Positions 13,996-14,570 of a stretch of 14,570 nucleotides of DNA are shown piece after piece. The notes under the pieces are model-generated. The model did not search any database and was not told where the DNA came from. It saw nothing but the letters and a program-made list of their open reading frames with translations. Source of the stretch: DASYSA01 sp036003885 (GTDB lineage: Bacteria > Acidobacteriota > Blastocatellia > UBA7656); the NCBI GenBank assembly GCA_036003885.1, contig DASYSA010000207.1:1-14570 (forward strand), given 5' to 3'. Position 1 is the stretch's first letter. The number at the start of each line of letters is the position of its first letter. A program made the position numbers and the translations under genes.

Positions 13996-14039
13996 AAAAA
14001 GCTCGAGGCCCGCTGCCTTCGTTCGAAGGAGCGGGCCTC
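13996..14039 (-). terminator. Attenuator terminator hairpin upstream of pheA
   Basis: On the minus strand GAGGCCCGCT (14039-14030) pairs perfectly with AGCGGGCCTC (14014-14005). The loop itself holds a second stem, CCTTC/GAAGG. A GAGC spacer then leads to TTTTT (14000-13996). It lies between the leader reading frame and the pheA ribosome binding site, so termination here would prevent pheA expression. The 4-nt gap between stem and T-run is less than ideal, but the stem is very strong. Confidence 0.75.
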
Positions 14040-14127
14040 AGAAACTTTCGCGTTGTGATTGAGGATCTACACGCGCGTCCCTCCCGCTCCTGGTGGAGTT
14101 CTAAAGCTAAAAAAGCTAAAGGAGGGA
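14028..14127 (-). promoter_or_regulatory. Protector and antiterminator pairings of the pheA attenuator
   Basis: Region 1 (TCCCTCC, 14127-14121) is complementary over 7 bp to part of region 2 (GGAGGGA, 14084-14078), enclosing the Phe codons. The front of region 2 (GGAGCGGG, 14090-14083) is complementary over 8 bp to region 3 (CCCGCTCC, 14035-14028), which is the 5' arm of the terminator. The 1-2, 2-3 and 3-4 pairings exclude each other, as in trp/phe attenuators. A ribosome stalled on the Phe codons would cover region 1 and leave 2-3 (antitermination) to form. Pairings are seen; function is inferred. Confidence 0.7.
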
Positions 14128-14204
14128 GACCAAGTCAACGCACACAGAACCGGAGGCTCGACTGCGGCCAGGCGATTTGTCGTTGATGGTGAGTTATAGA
14201 TCAT
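14067..14204 (-). CDS. Phenylalanine-rich leader peptide of the pheA attenuator
   Basis: A 45-codon reading frame from ATG 14204 to TAG 14067. The last third reads SFSFFSFRTPP, with four Phe codons (all TTT) in six positions (14120-14103). This is the hallmark of a leader peptide for ribosome-mediated attenuation by Phe-tRNA, as in enterobacterial pheL and pheST leaders. The ATG lies only about 12-13 nt after the predicted transcription start and has no more than GAG as ribosome binding site, so initiation may be weak or use a later codon such as TTG 14138 (23 aa). Either start keeps the Phe run. The frame is open further upstream, but the promoter position excludes those starts. The peptide has no expected function apart from its translation. 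Confidence 0.7.
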   Translation of the reverse strand: MIYNSPSTTNRLAAVEPPVLCALTWSPSFSFFSFRTPPGAGGTRV

Positions 14205-14223
14205 CGTGTTTGACTCGGGTGGC

Positions 14224-14252
14224 ATTATCAGCGAAGGCATCGAATCTGTCAA
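14224..14252 (-). promoter_or_regulatory. Sigma70-type promoter of the leader-pheA-aroF operon
   Basis: On the minus strand TTGACA (14252-14247), a 17-bp spacer and GATAAT (14229-14224) give a near-consensus promoter, 11 of 12 bases matching. The transcript would start near 14217, about 12 nt before the leader ATG. The -35 box begins 8 bp after the stop codon of the phosphatase gene, so the element occupies the short gap between the two genes. Confidence 0.75.
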
Positions 14253-14260
14253 GCGCGCCC

Positions 14261-14570
14261 TCACGCCCGGGGTAAGCGCGAGGGAAGTTTGAGGTTGCGT
14301 ACGAGGTTTGCGACCCACTCTCTCTGCTCAGGTGTATCCGGGACAGGGCGGCCTCTGGCTTCTGCTAATCGGTCAAATGCCTCTTCAACAGTCGCTCCTG
14401 CCTTGTCAGGATGATGGCCGCTACGATCGACGATCGCCCTATGCCCTGTCTACAGTGGATGACTATGTTCTCACCTTTCGAAGCAAGTTGAGCCAGCATC
14501 TCGCAGAGCTTTGTCGTCTCTCGCGTCGATTCTGGTACGTCTCGGTCTGGAATCGGAAATGAAATGTATT
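14261..14570 (-). pseudogene. Dual-specificity/tyrosine phosphatase, frameshifted and cut by the window edge
   Basis: Read on the minus strand from the window end, one frame encodes YISFPIPDRDVPES, with the likely general-acid Asp in IPDRD, and then the phosphatase signature HCRQGIGRSS (C-x5-R-S) with AAIILTRQ after it. At about 14397-14402 the frame breaks, apparently by loss of one base. The family sequence resumes in another frame as GATVEEAFDRLAEARG, then VPDTPEQREWV, ending at TGA 14261-14263. The original frame stops at 14365-14367. An intact protein would be a small cysteine-based phosphatase of the kind that dephosphorylates Tyr/Ser/Thr. The start lies beyond the window. The break may be true inactivation or an assembly error; the conserved catalytic motif suggests recent loss or an error. 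Confidence 0.75.

Noticed and set aside
14133..14138. Second pheA promoter using TTGACT inside the leader
   Set aside because: No acceptable -10 box at 16-18 bp, and it lies within the leader coding region; the 14224-14252 promoter is far better.
14308..14562. 84-aa + strand protein at the window end
   Set aside because: It is antisense to the phosphatase gene, whose catalytic motif and family similarity are clear on the minus strand.

Overview
The window is a gene-dense bacterial chromosome segment, estimated by eye as moderately GC-rich. I infer Acidobacteriota, probably a Blastocatellia/Pyrinomonadales-type soil lineage. The basis is the mix of secreted HEAT/TonB-C and helical orphan proteins, an Uma2 nuclease, a four-helix-bundle protein set among short tandem repeats, and a type I-beta DAHP synthase next to a prephenate dehydratase. 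This rests on gene content only; no rRNA or other phylogenetic marker is present.

Layout. (1) 204-3127 (+) is a peroxide-defence operon: a PerR-type Fur regulator with all five regulatory metal ligands, a rubrerythrin without its rubredoxin domain, a two-[4Fe-4S]/two-CCG iron-sulfur protein and a DUF3501 protein. A likely promoter/operator with two TGATAAT repeats lies at the regulator's start. (2) 3241-3876 (-) is an isolated Uma2-family nuclease. (3) 4149-9310 (+) is a salvage/catabolism block: an NCS1 nucleobase/hydantoin permease, a secreted HEAT-TonB-C protein, a beta-ureidopropionase-like amidohydrolase and an F420-type LLM oxidoreductase. A frameshifted four-helix-bundle gene sits inside it. 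(4) 9505-11397 (+) is a large secreted helical protein of unknown function, converging on a GNAT acetyltransferase (-). (5) 11394-14252 (-) is an aromatic amino-acid operon, pheA then DAHP synthase, probably continuing into the acetyltransferase. (6) 14261-14570 (-) is a dual-specificity phosphatase with a frameshift that runs off the window.

Two signals stand out beyond the genes. First, pheA is preceded by what looks like a complete ribosome-mediated attenuator: a near-consensus promoter, a short reading frame with Phe-Ser-Phe-Phe-Ser-Phe codons, a protector pair, an 8-bp antiterminator, and a competing GC-rich terminator with a T-run. Second, three intergenic spacers (6784-6868, 7743-8311, 9367-9496) each hold tandem arrays of exact 7-bp units in inverted pairs. 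Each spacer has its own heptamer sequence, and two of them end by supplying an AGGA-type ribosome binding site to the next gene.

Two genes (the four-helix-bundle protein and the phosphatase) carry single-base frameshifts. These could be real decay or assembly errors.
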